Of a DNA stretch of 64,000 nt, positions 8,389 through 18,014 are shown piece after piece; the stretch's first letter is position 1; each line of letters opens with the position of its first letter. The translations under genes and the position numbers were made by a program. The DNA lies in NCBI GenBank assembly GCA_963759115.1, contig CAVWXT010000005.1:496001-560000 (forward strand), written 5' to 3'. The notes beneath the pieces were generated by a model, which was not told the origin of the DNA, did not search any database, and saw only the letters and a program-made list of their open reading frames with translations. This DNA is from CAVWXT01 sp963759115 (lineage in GTDB: Bacteria > Planctomycetota > Planctomycetia > Pirellulales > Thermoguttaceae).

Positions 8389-10056
8389 GGCTCTTCCGGT
8401 TTTAGGTGCAGAACGCGAGAAATTCAGCCTTCAGGCCACGGACGATCTCGCGTAGCTCGGCGATGGTCCGCCCGGCGGCTTCCGACGCCCGGTTCAAGTC
8501 CAGGAGCAGCCGGTTCCAGAGCGTGTCGGCTGACTTCACGCCGTAGCAGCGTTTGGTGATGACGCGGGCCTTGTTGTTGATACCTTCAACCGCCGCGCTG
8601 GTGTACCGCCCGTCGAAGTAGTTCAGGATGCCCGTCTTCCAGTTGTCGTAGGTCGTCCAGAACTTGGCGAAGTCCAGCCCCAGCGCTTCGGTCCGCGCGC
8701 GGAGTTCGGCCAACTGCTGTTCGGCCGTGGCGCGGTCCGGCGCTGTATCGAAGATCTCCTTGAACCGCACCCGCACGTCATACACGTCCTTCAACGCGGG
8801 CAACCTGGCGAACAACTCCTCCAAGGCTGCGCGCTCTTCGGGCTTCAGATCCTTCGGGTCGCGGCGGAACTCCCACATCAGCGAGCGGAACCGTTTCTGC
8901 TCGGCTTTGGACAACTGGGCCTTGTGCTTCCGCGTGCTTTTTTTTTCGCAACTCATCCACCACCTCGTTGAACTGCTTGGCCACGTGGAACCGGTCCACC
9001 ACCAACCGGCTGTTGCGAAGTTGCTCGTTGCAGACCGGGCCGTAGACCTTCCCCATGTCCACGCGGTGCGTTTCCACCGCGGCGCGCTGCTCGGGCGTCA
9101 ATTTCCCCAGGCATTCGAGGGCCGCTGCCGTGTCGCGCCCGCGGGCCACCGCCAGCACCTTCGGCGACTCCGGGTCGGTCAAGTCCGTCATCACCGTCAC
9201 GTACAACTTGTGCCGCTTCTTGAGGCTGATTTCGTCCATGCCCACGTGCTTGATGACCCGTGCCGGGTCGATCCGCTTGTCGTCCTTCAACTGGTTCTCG
9301 ACGATCAGTTCCACGGTCTCCGCCGAGATGCCCAGCCGCGCGGCCACCTCTTCTTCGTTGCTGCCGATGAGCATCCGCAGCACGTATTCCTCGAAGCGGT
9401 ACGTGTACAGCACCTTCTTCCGCTTGAAGGGGGCGAAATGCTCCTGGCGATGCCCACAGCGCGAGCAACGATGGAAGCAGGGCTGGAAAATCAGGAAGCT
9501 CGGCTGGCCCCAGAGGTCCAGGTCGCGGACCACATAGACGGTGTTCTTGTACTCGTAGGTGGACGGCTCTTCGTGGCCGCACTGCTCACAACGGCAAGAG
9601 TCGGGCAGGGGGAACTTGACCTCGAAGCCGTGCCCGTCGCGCGAGCGCTCGTATCCCAACAGTTCCACACCCGGCGGCAAATCCAACTTCACTTTGACCT
9701 CGACCTGAGCCATCCGTGGCCTCCTTGGTTGGCGGTGTCTTCTGCGACGGGGCGAAGGCAACAACCGCGTTGGTCCGACCGCCGCCGCTTGAGCAAGGTA
9801 ACGCCGCGGGCGACCTCGGGCCAACAGCAACCTTCCCAACTCGCGAAATCGGCGCCCGCAGGGAGGAGGCGGCGGAACATGTTCCCGGACAAGCACTTAC
9901 GCTCGCAATCCCTGTTGCACTATATTCTTGTGGGGGGGGCTAATATGGCGAGAATTACGTGCCTGGGGCGTTCAAGCAACCGTCGCGCGTAGTATAACGG
10001 CCGCTATTGTTGAGCCTCGGGTTTGTGCGGCGTTCGCACCCAGAACCGGAAGAGCC
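8389..10056 (-). mobile_element. ISL3-family insertion sequence, 1668 bp
   Basis: Terminal inverted repeats begin GGCTCTTCCGGTT at both ends; over 21 bp they differ at two positions (8389-8409 and 10036-10056). It is flanked by an 8-bp direct repeat, GTGGTGTT on the plus strand, at 8381-8388 and 10057-10064. Eight-bp duplications are the rule for ISL3. The uninterrupted intron at 47.1-47.9 kb carries the target once (AACACCAC at 47785-47792), giving an internal empty-site control. One transposase gene, with a frameshift, fills the 3' part. The 320 bp upstream of the transposase (9714-10035) hold no gene that I can support. Confidence 0.9.
8402..9713 (-). CDS. ISL3-family transposase, frameshifted at an A9 run
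   Basis: The start at 9713 has AAGGAGG at 6 nt. The N-terminal zinc-binding part has CRCEQCGHEE and CFHRCSRCGHRQ. A helix-turn-helix follows (EEEVAARLGISAETVELI). The DDE catalytic core starts with KHVGMDEISLKK (first Asp) and LVVDRFHVAKQF (second Asp). The reading frame breaks at a run of nine A on the coding strand (8938-8946, after DEL-R-K-K) and continues one frame over to a domain with SAAVEGINNKARVITKRCYGV (catalytic Glu). Reading A8 instead of A9 restores about 436 residues, the normal ISL3 length. The stop lies inside the left terminal repeat. Either transcriptional slippage makes the full protein or the copy is inactive or misread. Confidence 0.88.
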
Positions 10057-10756
10057 GTGGTGTTACCTCGTAGAGGATTGGTGAACCGAGGCGGGAAGGA
10101 AACAAGGTTCCTTCTCGGGATCGGCAGAAGCGAAAGGCCCTGACCTTCACGGGAAGGCCACCAACATGCAACATCGACGGTGCGGCCAATCTGAGCCAAG
10201 TTACGTGTGCCTGACGCAGTCCGTCGTGGCTAGTCGTTGCCGACACTCGCGGTACGGTGTGGTTTTGGCCGTGCGTCATGTTTCATCCACTTTCCTGCGT
10301 CCCTTTGCTCGACGGGCATTGCCCCGCTTCCTCGCTCGTATGGACGCTCTGACTCCTGGGCGGTCGATTCTTCGTATCCTTATCAGGGACAATGAACTTC
10401 GTCCTTGTACCCGCCCAGGTCTCCTTGCTTCATGTATCAAACCTTCCGACCGTTCCGCCTCCAACCACCTGTTGCCGCCTCTGGGGCTTGGTTTGGTTTC
10501 CCCCCGGAGCTTACCGCGCGGTCTGCCGACCGCATCCCTTGCGAGGACCACAGCGTCACTTGGGCTTCGCCTTTTCCTAGCAGGCTCGCCACGACAACCG
10601 GCCGAATCGAGTTCGTCATCCTGCGGACCAGCCGTTCACCTTCAGTTGCTCTCCACCCCCTCTCACGAGGACGCAGTTACTTTCGGTTACGAAGTTCAAA
10701 CCCAATTTCGACAAGGACTTGCACCTTGCTGATTCGATACACTCACAAGCGCACTA

Positions 10757-10819
10757 GGAGGCGACTCCAGTCGCCGATTTGCAGTAGTTTTCGGGCAATC
10801 GGCGACTGGAGTCGCCTCC
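10757..10819. repeat. REPIN-like palindrome pair, target of ORF-less intron copy 1
   Basis: Two 22-bp arms, GGAGGCGACTCCAGTCGCCGAT at 10757-10778 and its exact reverse complement at 10798-10819, are separated by 19 nt. Each arm is itself palindromic (GGCGACTCCAGTCGCC). The intron starts 3 nt beyond the left arm. The same structure precedes intron copy 2 at 47019-47083. Confidence 0.75.
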
Positions 10820-11161
10820 CACAGTGAATAACTGATCGGCCCTGCGCCCACGTGGCTGCTGCCGGTCGAATCGAAGGTCCCGCCGTTTTCCCGGCTCCCG
10901 GAGGGCAGCCGCCCGCTGCAATGCGTAATCGAGCCAATGCGTCCCCCGCGCGCGAGCATCTCGCGGCGCATGCTGGAGCCGTGCATCGGTCCCTGCGTAA
11001 AATCGCCATAATCGGAAAAAGCCTGCCGGTGCGGTGAACAGATTGCCCTGGTCTTGGGGGTTGTTCACAGAATCACGTCTGTGCTACTCTTCTAGCGGGA
11101 CGAATTCACTAGTTGGGCCCGTGAGCGTGTCCCCCAAATCGGTTTCCGCAGGAAGAACAAC
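10820..11161. other. intergenic region without a supported gene
   Basis: No gene can be supported in these 342 bp. Weak open frames exist on the minus strand (about 10820-11068) but have no ribosome site or recognisable motif. GGAAGAACAAC just before 11162 is the ribosome-binding site of the next gene. Confidence 0.4.
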
Positions 11162-13409
11162 GTGGCAACGACCTTCGAATCAACGTCTCCCGTCACCAAC
11201 ACAACGCCTGCCGCGGCAAACCGATGGGCGATGGCCACGTTCGGCCTCACGATCCTGGTGAGCGCGTTTCTGCTGTTTCAGGTGCAGCCGCTGGTGAGCA
11301 AGGCGATCTTGCCCTGGTTTGGCGGATGTCCGGCCGTGTGGACGACCTGCATGCTGTTTTTCCAGACGTTGCTCTTTGCCGGCTATGTCTACGCCCATCT
11401 CTTGCAGCGCTGGCTGGCGCCCCGCAACCAGGTCTTCGTGCATCTGGCACTGGTGGCGGCGGCGTTGGTGATGCTGCCCATCGCTCCGGGACCCGGCAGC
11501 AAACCGGAAGACATCTCGAACCCCACGTGGCAGATTCTGCTCCTGCTGACGATGAAAGTGGGGCTCCCCTATTTCGCGCTCTCGGCGACCAGCCCGCTGG
11601 TTCAAGCGTGGTTCAGCAGCGCCAATCCGGGCCGATCGCCCTACCGGCTCTACGCCCTGTCGAACATCGGCTCCTTGGCGGCGTTGCTGAGCTACCCGTT
11701 CGTGTTCGAGCCGGCCTTGACGTTGGGGCGACAGTCGCTGCTCTGGTCGGGGGCCTTCGTGCTCTACGGCGCGCTGTGCGCGGCGAGCCTGGCGTGCCTG
11801 TGGCAATTGCGCCATCGTGCCTGGCCGGCGGCGGCCAACTCCGGCGGCGATGCGTCGGAGCCTGCGGCAGCCGACCCCACCTGGCGCGACCGCCTCCGCT
11901 GGCTGGCGTTGCCGGCGTGCGCCTCGCTGATGCTCTTGGCGGCCACGAATCATATCTGCCAGGACGTGGCCGTCGTGCCGTTCCTTTGGGTGTTGCCCCT
12001 GACGCTGTACCTGTTGAGTTTCATCATCTCGTTCGACCACGAGCGATGGTACGTTCGCCCGGTGTGGGCCGCCGCCGCCATCCTGGGGTTGGGGGCCGTG
12101 GCGTGCGACGACGGCTACAGCGGAATTCGATATTGGATACTGAACCAGAAGTTCCACGCGCAGGTGGAGTACCTGGGCGCCGAGCGTGACCTCGTTCCTG
12201 CGCAACCATGGCGATCAGCCGCTGAGTCTGCCCCAGGAGGTGATTCTCATTTTGTTGGCGTTGTTCTTCGTATGCATGGTCTGTCACGGCGAATTGGCCC
12301 GGCAGAAGCCCAACCCGCGCCACTTGACCGAGTTCTACCTGCTGATTGCCGCGGGCGGGGCGCTGGGCGGGCTGTTCGTGGCGGTCGTGGCCCCCTTGAT
12401 CTTCTCCACGTATCTCGAGTGGCCGATCGGCATGGTACTCTCCGCGGTGCTCGCGGCCGGGCTGTTGATTCTGCCGGGGCGCGGCGGCGCCGTGCGGCAG
12501 GTCCGCTATATCGTGTTCGTGCCCGCGGCCTGTTTGGCGCTATGGTTCCTCGCGAGCCGGGAGTTCAACCTGGACAAGCCCCTGGATCGGGCCCGCAATT
12601 TCTTCGGCGTCGTTACCGTGAAGGAGTACGATGCCGATGATCCGGAGACGCATCATTTCGCCCTGATGAACGGCCGAATCACGCATGGCACCCAGTTCGC
12701 CGATCCCGAGAAGCAACATTGGCCCACCTCGTATTACGGCGAGGAAACCGGCATCGGCCAGGCGATCCAGTACTTTCAGGAACTGGGCAGCGTGCGGATC
12801 GGTGTCATCGGCTTGGGCACCGGCAGCGTGGCCGTCTACGCCAAGCGCGGCGACACCGTCCGCTTCTACGAGATCAACCCCGAGGTGCGCCGCATCGCCT
12901 CGGCCGGCTATCCCTTTACCTACCTCACGGGCTGCTACGGCAAGTGGGAGGTGGTGATGGGCGATGCCCGGCTGTCGCTCGAAGCGGAGAAAGAGCCGCA
13001 AAACTACCAGGTCCTGGTGTTGGATGCCTTCAGCGGCGACGCCATTCCCAACCACCTGTTGACCCGCGAGGCGTTCGAAATCTATCATCGGCACCTCGCC
13101 CCCAATGGCGTGATTGCCGTGCATATCTCGAATCGCCATCTGCTGCTGGGGCCGGTCGTGCGCAAGGCGGCCGAACATTGTCAGATGAGGACCACTCGCA
13201 TCAGCTTCACTCCTAGCGATGACGACGAGGACCGCCTCCTGGACAGCAACGACTGGATTCTCGTGACCGGCAACGACTCGTTCCTGCGGAAGCACCCGCC
13301 CAATCGCAAGGAGTTTGGCGACGAGGACCTGGACGTGCCCCTCTGGACCGACGACTACAGCAACCTCTTCCAGATCCTCTCCGGCAAGATTTGGACGTTC
13401 AACTGGTGA
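11162..13409 (+). CDS. fused membrane / spermidine-synthase-like protein, one frameshift
   Basis: Two overlapping frames form one gene. The first (11162 to about 12195, GTG start with AGGAAGA at 6 nt) encodes multiple membrane helices (FGLTILVSAFLLFQVQPLVSKAI, later PFLWVLPLTLYLLSFIISF). The second (from about 12186 to 13409) continues with LILLALFFVCMVCHGELAR and more helices, then a soluble spermidine-synthase-like fold: IGVIGLGTGSVAVYAKRGD (AdoMet-binding loop), RFYEINPEV and LVLDAFSGDAIPNHLLT. The joined product is about 748 residues, the usual layout of the fused MFS/spermidine synthase family. A single-base indel near 12185-12200 breaks the frame. Whether such proteins make polyamines is unproven. 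The ending TDDYSNLFQIL is typical of the family. Confidence 0.85.
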
Positions 13410-13463
13410 GGCATCGGTGGCAGGTTGCCAACGTGCTCAATGCTGTCCGCGGAGCAGTTCGAT

Positions 13464-13525
13464 ACTAACCCGAAGCGCAAGCGAGGAATGCGTAACCCGC
13501 TCCCTCGCTTGCGCTTCGGGTTAGT
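13464..13525. repeat. perfect 23-bp inverted repeat (REP-like hairpin)
   Basis: ACTAACCCGAAGCGCAAGCG(AGG) at 13464-13486 and its exact reverse complement at 13503-13525 enclose a 16-nt loop. It lies 55 nt after the spermidine-synthase-like gene and before a convergent gene, so it may stop transcription. A second hairpin follows (CGAAGGGCGTG at 13598-13608 with CACGCCCTTCG at 13623-13633). The rest of 13410-13669 holds nothing else recognisable. Confidence 0.7.
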
Positions 13526-13669
13526 GTGGGCCATCGGAGAAAAGCGCCATTCTCGACCGCGAGCAGTATAGATGTTAGGATGGCACGCTCTTAGAAACGA
13601 AGGGCGTGGCGGATCGCCAAGTCACGCCCTTCGCTCGGGCTCAGGGCGTGCCACCCTTCGTTGGTCCGT

Positions 13670-14221
13670 TCACCAGCCGACGTAGAGCCGGCCGACGCGC
13701 ACGCCGCCGTATGGACCCCAGACGTCCACTCCCACGCGCCGCCCGACCCCCACGCCCACGTTTCCGTAGGGCCCTACGCCAACCGTAACGCCCGGATAAT
13801 AGTAGCGCGGATAGTAGTAGCCGCTCCAATACCCGGGGCGCGGATAGTAGTAGCCGCCCGGATAATAGGTGCCATACGGCGCCGGAGTTTCGACGCTCTG
13901 CTCGACGACGGCAGGACCGTGGTCCGCGTCGTACTCGACCCACCGGCCGTCATCGCTATACCACATCCAGTGTTTCTGCGGCGTCCAATACCACCAACGG
14001 CCGCCGTGCCAGCGGTAGCGCCAGTTGTCCGTCGTCGGCGTGACGGCCACGCTGGCCGCTGGGGCCGATTGAGTTGGTACGCCCACATGGACATTGGCGC
14101 CGGCGTCGATCTTTACTCCGCCGACGGGGTCCGGGGTCGCGACGGTCTCTTGGGCCAATAGACGCCAGCCAATCAGGCCCATCGCAATGGCTACGGCTGC
14201 AAAAAGGATTCTAGGTCTCAT
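13670..14221 (-). CDS. secreted Trp/Tyr/Gly-rich small protein
   Basis: A 183-residue protein. The ATG at 14221 has AGGAGG at 8 nt, better than the ATG six nt upstream, which abuts it. Signal peptide: RPRILFAAVAIAMGLIGWRL, cleaved before QETVATP. The middle contains NWRYRWHGGRWWYWTPQKHW, MWYSDDGRWVEYD, a Trp-rich motif common in planctomycete exported proteins. The C-terminal third is built from Tyr/Pro/Gly repeats (GYYYPRPGYWSGYYYPRYYYPG), then Val/Gly repeats. It looks like a structural surface or periplasmic protein; no enzymatic motif is visible. The ribosome site is strong, suggesting high expression. Confidence 0.75.
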   Translation of the reverse strand: MRPRILFAAVAIAMGLIGWRLLAQETVATPDPVGGVKIDAGANVHVGVPTQSAPAASVAVTPTTDNWRYRWHGGRWWYWTPQKHWMWYSDDGRWVEYDADHGPAVVEQSVETPAPYGTYYPGGYYYPRPGYWSGYYYPRYYYPGVTVGVGPYGNVGVGVGRRVGVDVWGPYGGVRVGRLYVGW

Positions 14222-14396
14222 GGTCATCCCTCCTTTTGGGTCATTTGTTCTGAGGAAGGCTTTCCGCGAAGGCGATTCGTCACCAGGCCGCTCACCCGGC
14301 CTTGATGCTACTTCAATTCTTCCCCGCGTCAAGCGCCGGGCAAGGGTGTAAAGCAGGCGCCTGCCGCCAACCCGACATCTTCGCTGTGTCAAAATG

Positions 14397-16380
14397 CTAG
14401 TCGGCCTGGTTGCGGCCGGCCAAGAGCTTGCGCAGGTTCTCGCGGGCCTCGGCGAAATCGGGCCTGATTTTCAGGGCCGTCCGATAATGCTCCGCCGCCT
14501 CGTCAAGGTGGCCCCGGGCAGCCAAGGCGAACCCCAGGCTATTGTGGACCTCCGCGAAGTCGGGCTGGACTCCCAACGCCTTGCGAAACTCCACGATGGC
14601 CTCGTCCCAACCGCCCAGATTGGCGAGGGCAAGCCCCAGGTTGTAGCAGGCGTTGGCGAAGTCGGGCCGGAGCTTCAGCGTCTCCCGATACTCATCGATC
14701 GCCTCGTCCAAACGCCCGCGGATGAACCAGGCATTGGCCAGGTTGTAGTGGGCTTCCACGAAATCGGGCTCGGACTTCAGTGCCTCCCGGAAATGCTCCA
14801 TTGCCTTGTCGAGTTGGCCGCGAGCCAACAGGGCGTACCCAGGTTGTAGTGCGCCTTCGCGGAGTCCGGCTTGAGCTTGATCGTCTGCGCGTACTCGGCC
14901 ATTGCTTCGTCGAGCAGGCCGAGACTGCCCAGGGCCACGCCCAGGTTGTAGTGGGCCGGCGCCAAGTCGGGCCGAATTTCGATCGCCTGCCGATAATGCC
15001 CGATGGCATCGTCAATCCGGCCGCGGTCGACCAAGGCGTTGCCAAAGGCGTTGTGGGCCGCGCTATTCGGCCCGGTGCAAGCCAGCGCATGGTTCCACAG
15101 GGTCTCATCGTCGCGCCAGAACGACGTCTGACGCCACGCACACGCCATCAAAATCACGAGCGCCAGCGACGCGGCAACGCCGCACGCCCAACGCCGATAC
15201 GGCCATGACCGGGACGCATCGGCCACACCCCAGGCCAGGGCAATGCCCAGCCCAATCTGCGGCAAGTACATGAAACGGTCGGCCACGGTCTGGAGCCCGA
15301 CCTGTACCACCCCGATCACCGGCGCCAACATTCCCAAGTACCACAACCAGCCGACGAGCAGGTACGGACACCTTCGCCTGGCAAGAAGGGCGGTCGCGGT
15401 GACGCCCGCCAGAACGAGACAGGCTGCCGAGAGCTTCCACAGTCTCCCTTCCGTGCTCGACGGCGGATACAAGACCGCCAGACCCACGGGATAGAAGAAC
15501 TGCCCCAAATAGACAACGTACGAAATGGCCGCATTGCCGATCCGCCACGGCAAGGAAACGTGCTCATTGGGCGACAAGGACTCGCCCTGAACCCAAAGCG
15601 TTGCCACGCAGCAAGCGGCGGAGAGAGCCAACAGCGGGACTTTCTCAAGAATCAGCCGCAACGACGAGGAAAGACCCTGCGACCGTTCGTCGCCCGAAAC
15701 GCCTGCTCCCGAGACCGAGGCCACGCGGCCCAGCGGCCAGAAGTCCAACAGCAGCAGCACGAACGGCAGCGTTACCAACATCGCCTTGGCCATCAGCCCC
15801 AAGGCAAAGAGCGCTACGACAGCCAGATATCGGGTGACTGAAAAGGGGTGGCGAACGTAGCCAAGATACGCCGCAAGCGTCAACGCGAAGAACAATCCGC
15901 TCAAGACGTCCTTTCGTTCCGTTACCCAGGCCACGGATTCCACTTGCAGGGGATGGACCGCGAACAACGCCGCCACGAAGGCGCTCGGCCCCAAAGCGCC
16001 CGTCATTCGCCGCAGCACGAGAAACAGCAGGATTGCGGCGGCGGCGTGCAGCAGAACGTTGGTCAGGTGATAGCCGCCGGGCGCAACTCATAAAGCTGGT
16101 AGTCCAGCATGAGAGAGAGCCAGGTCAGCGGATGCCAGTTCGCAAAGTGGCTGTGGGTGAACGACCAGAGGATCTCCTGTGCGTTCAGACCGTGCAAAAC
16201 GTGGGGATTCTGGTAGACGTACACATTGTCGTCGAGATTGATGAACTCATGGCCGACCGTCTGGCCGAATACCAGTCCCGTTGCCAGCAGCAGGAAGACG
16301 CAGACGGCCGGCGATTGCCAACGGTCCGGCGTTCCAAGCCGCGGCCGAACGTCGGGAGAACGACAAAGGCTATCGGTCAC
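14397..16380 (-). CDS. TMTC-like multipass membrane protein with C-terminal TPR repeats, two frameshifts
   Basis: Three frames join into one protein of about 660 residues. 16380 to about 16070 encodes the N-terminus with the first helix (AVCVFLLLATGLVFG) and FINLDDNVYVYQNPHV, HFANWHPLTWLSLMLDY. 16070 to 14835 encodes about nine further helices with SVAWVTERKDVLSGLFFALT and ADRFMYLPQIGLGIA, the DUF1736/TMTC signature. 14835 to 14397 finishes five or six tetratricopeptide repeats (HYNLGVALGSLGLLDEAMAEY and similar). Both breaks are repaired by one extra G (near 16073 and 14838). TMTC proteins in animals are O-mannosyltransferases; bacterial relatives are uncharacterised, so transfer of a lipid-linked sugar is a guess. 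It overlaps the upstream FAD-oxidoreductase gene by 11 nt. Confidence 0.85.
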
Positions 16381-17953
16381 CTTGGGCCTCGTGGTAATCC
16401 TGTTCCGTGTTGACGTCCCAGACGTTGGCCTTGTCGGTCCTTCCCGAAACGAGATTGTCGACGGCCGTCATCGCGGCCAACATCGAGTGATCTTGGTTGT
16501 TGTACTTGTGCATGCCGTTGCGGCCGATCAGAAAGAGGTTGGAAAAACGGTCGACGAACGCTCGAACTTCGGCAAAACGGCCGTACGTGCCAAAATACGC
16601 CGGGTACGCCTTCGGCACGCGCAGCACCGTTCCATCGAGAACGTCGCCGGCGTCGATGATGCCGATCCGAGCGAGTTCCGCCGCGGCCAGATCGAGCAGT
16701 TCCCGGTCGGGCAGGCTCCACAGGTCGTCCGATTCGCCGCAGAAGTACTCGACGCCGATCCACGTTGTTGCCGGATCGGCCACCATGTACGGACTCCAAT
16801 TGTTGAAGAACTGGATTCGCCCCGCCTTCACGTCCGGCTCCTGGAGGTAGATCCAGTTGTCGCTGATGGAGTGGCGGCCGCTCCGATCGGCTTCGCCAAT
16901 TTTCAGTTCCTTCACCAGCATTCCCACCATGACCAGGTCGCGGTACATCAAACCGCCGACAACCTCCCGCACGTTGTCCGGCACGCCGGTATCCAACGCG
17001 GCGATCAGGCCGTTCACGGGCATCGTGGAGAGGACATAGTCCGCCGCGTACGTGCATACCCGGCCGCTTTCCGCGTCGACGGCGTCGATTGCGACGACCC
17101 GTTCGTCATCCACGTGCAGTCTCTGCACGCGTTGTCCCAGGAGAATCCGGCCGCCGCGCCGCGTCACTTCCTCGGCCACCGTCTCCCACATTTGGCCCGG
17201 ACCGTACTTGGGATAAAGGAATTCCTCGATCAGCGACGTTTCGGTGGCTTTCCGGCCGAGACCGCCGGCCTTCGGGCCCACGACGGTTCGCAGGAAATGG
17301 AGCAGAGCTTTGCCGATCGACAGACCTTTGATTCTCTGAGCGCCCCACTCGGCACTGAGTTGCGAACAGCGTACTCCCCAGACCTTCTCCGTGTAGGACT
17401 GAAAGAACGTCCGGTACAGTTCACGGCCGAATCGGCCGATGAAGAATTCCTCCAGATTGGCCGGCGACTTGGATGCGAACAGTGCGGCCCGTGCGTAGCT
17501 CAGCGCGATCTTCAACACGCGCGGGAGTCCCAGTTTGGCGATCGTGTCGGCGTTCAGACGGACGGGGTAATCCAAGAACTTTCCCAAAAAGTAGATCCGG
17601 CTCTTGCGGCGGCGCAACAGCATCACGCGGTCGGTCGTGCCGGGATCGGGGCCAGCCGTCGACGTTTCCAGCGAGCAGAGCCGCCGCCAAGCGGCAGGCG
17701 CCGCGCCGGGCGGGAGTTCCTGGAGAGGCATTCGGCGCAACCACCACTCCATTACGCGATCCGATTTCGAGAAGAAGCGGTGGCCGCCAAGGTCGATGCG
17801 GTTCCCCTTGTAGTTGACGGTCCGCGAGATGCCGCCCACGACGCCGCTCGCCTCAATGACGAGCGGAAGGACGTCGGTTCGATCCAATAATTCGTAGGCG
17901 GCCGTGAGTCCGGCCGGCCCGGCGCCGATGATAACTGCGCGTTTTGTGCCCAT
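16370..17953 (-). CDS. FAD-dependent oxidoreductase, UDP-galactopyranose-mutase / amine-oxidase-like
   Basis: A 527-residue flavoprotein. The N-terminal dinucleotide-binding motif is VIIGAGPAGLTAAYEL, then EASGVVGGISRTV and GNRIDLGGHRFFS, as in the protoporphyrinogen-oxidase/UDP-galactopyranose-mutase superfamily. SYTEKVWGV and the C-terminal LFLIGRNGMHKYNNQDHSM complete the FAD site. Proteins of this subgroup are usually linked to surface-glycan loci; the exact reaction is unknown. The 3' end overlaps the start of the TMTC-like gene by 11 nt, so the two are probably co-translated. It begins 62 nt after the stop of the FtsK/SpoIIIE-like gene and could be part of the same transcript. Confidence 0.85.
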   Translation of the reverse strand: MGTKRAVIIGAGPAGLTAAYELLDRTDVLPLVIEASGVVGGISRTVNYKGNRIDLGGHRFFSKSDRVMEWWLRRMPLQELPPGAAPAAWRRLCSLETSTAGPDPGTTDRVMLLRRRKSRIYFLGKFLDYPVRLNADTIAKLGLPRVLKIALSYARAALFASKSPANLEEFFIGRFGRELYRTFFQSYTEKVWGVRCSQLSAEWGAQRIKGLSIGKALLHFLRTVVGPKAGGLGRKATETSLIEEFLYPKYGPGQMWETVAEEVTRRGGRILLGQRVQRLHVDDERVVAIDAVDAESGRVCTYAADYVLSTMPVNGLIAALDTGVPDNVREVVGGLMYRDLVMVGMLVKELKIGEADRSGRHSISDNWIYLQEPDVKAGRIQFFNNWSPYMVADPATTWIGVEYFCGESDDLWSLPDRELLDLAAAELARIGIIDAGDVLDGTVLRVPKAYPAYFGTYGRFAEVRAFVDRFSNLFLIGRNGMHKYNNQDHSMLAAMTAVDNLVSGRTDKANVWDVNTEQDYHEAQGDR

Positions 17954-18014
17954 TTCTCTGCCACGTTCGGGCGACCGTTCCCGATCGATCGCGATTGGCC
18001 AATTCCCCTGTCGC

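Larger units (their letters stand above)
8294..10754 (-). mobile_element. ORF-less group II intron, copy 1, interrupted by an ISL3-type IS
   Basis: On the minus strand a group II intron starts with GTGCG at 10754-10750, runs to about 10065, is interrupted by an insertion sequence, and resumes at 8388 with domain V (GAGCCGGATGCGGG pairing with CCAGTCCGGTTC) and domain VI, ending in CCCCTAT at 8294. Without the IS and one copy of its 8-bp target duplication the intron is 785 nt and nearly identical to the copy at 47086-47871; I saw only a one-base difference in the part compared. No reverse transcriptase is present. The 5' exon ends with the perfect hairpin GGCGACTGGAGTCGCC plus TCCTA. Intron ends were fixed by comparison with the RT intron at 27866-29788 and its empty site. 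Confidence 0.85.

Noticed and set aside
10166..10732. 188-codon frame, repeated at 47108-47674
   Set aside because: Both lie antisense to the catalytic domains of the ORF-less introns; sequence identity reflects intron identity, not protein selection.
10820..11068. Minus-strand frames beside the REPIN
   Set aside because: No ribosome site, no motif, and they run into the REPIN and the intron.
11094..11122. Cluster of GAATTC, ACTAGT and GGGCCC resembling a vector polylinker
   Set aside because: Only about 20 bp, no other vector sequence, and it lies within a normal leader of the next gene; chance is adequate.
12186..12186. Two separate overlapping genes in the spermidine-synthase region
   Set aside because: The second frame starts in the middle of the helical region and completes the known fused architecture, so a frameshift in one gene is simpler.
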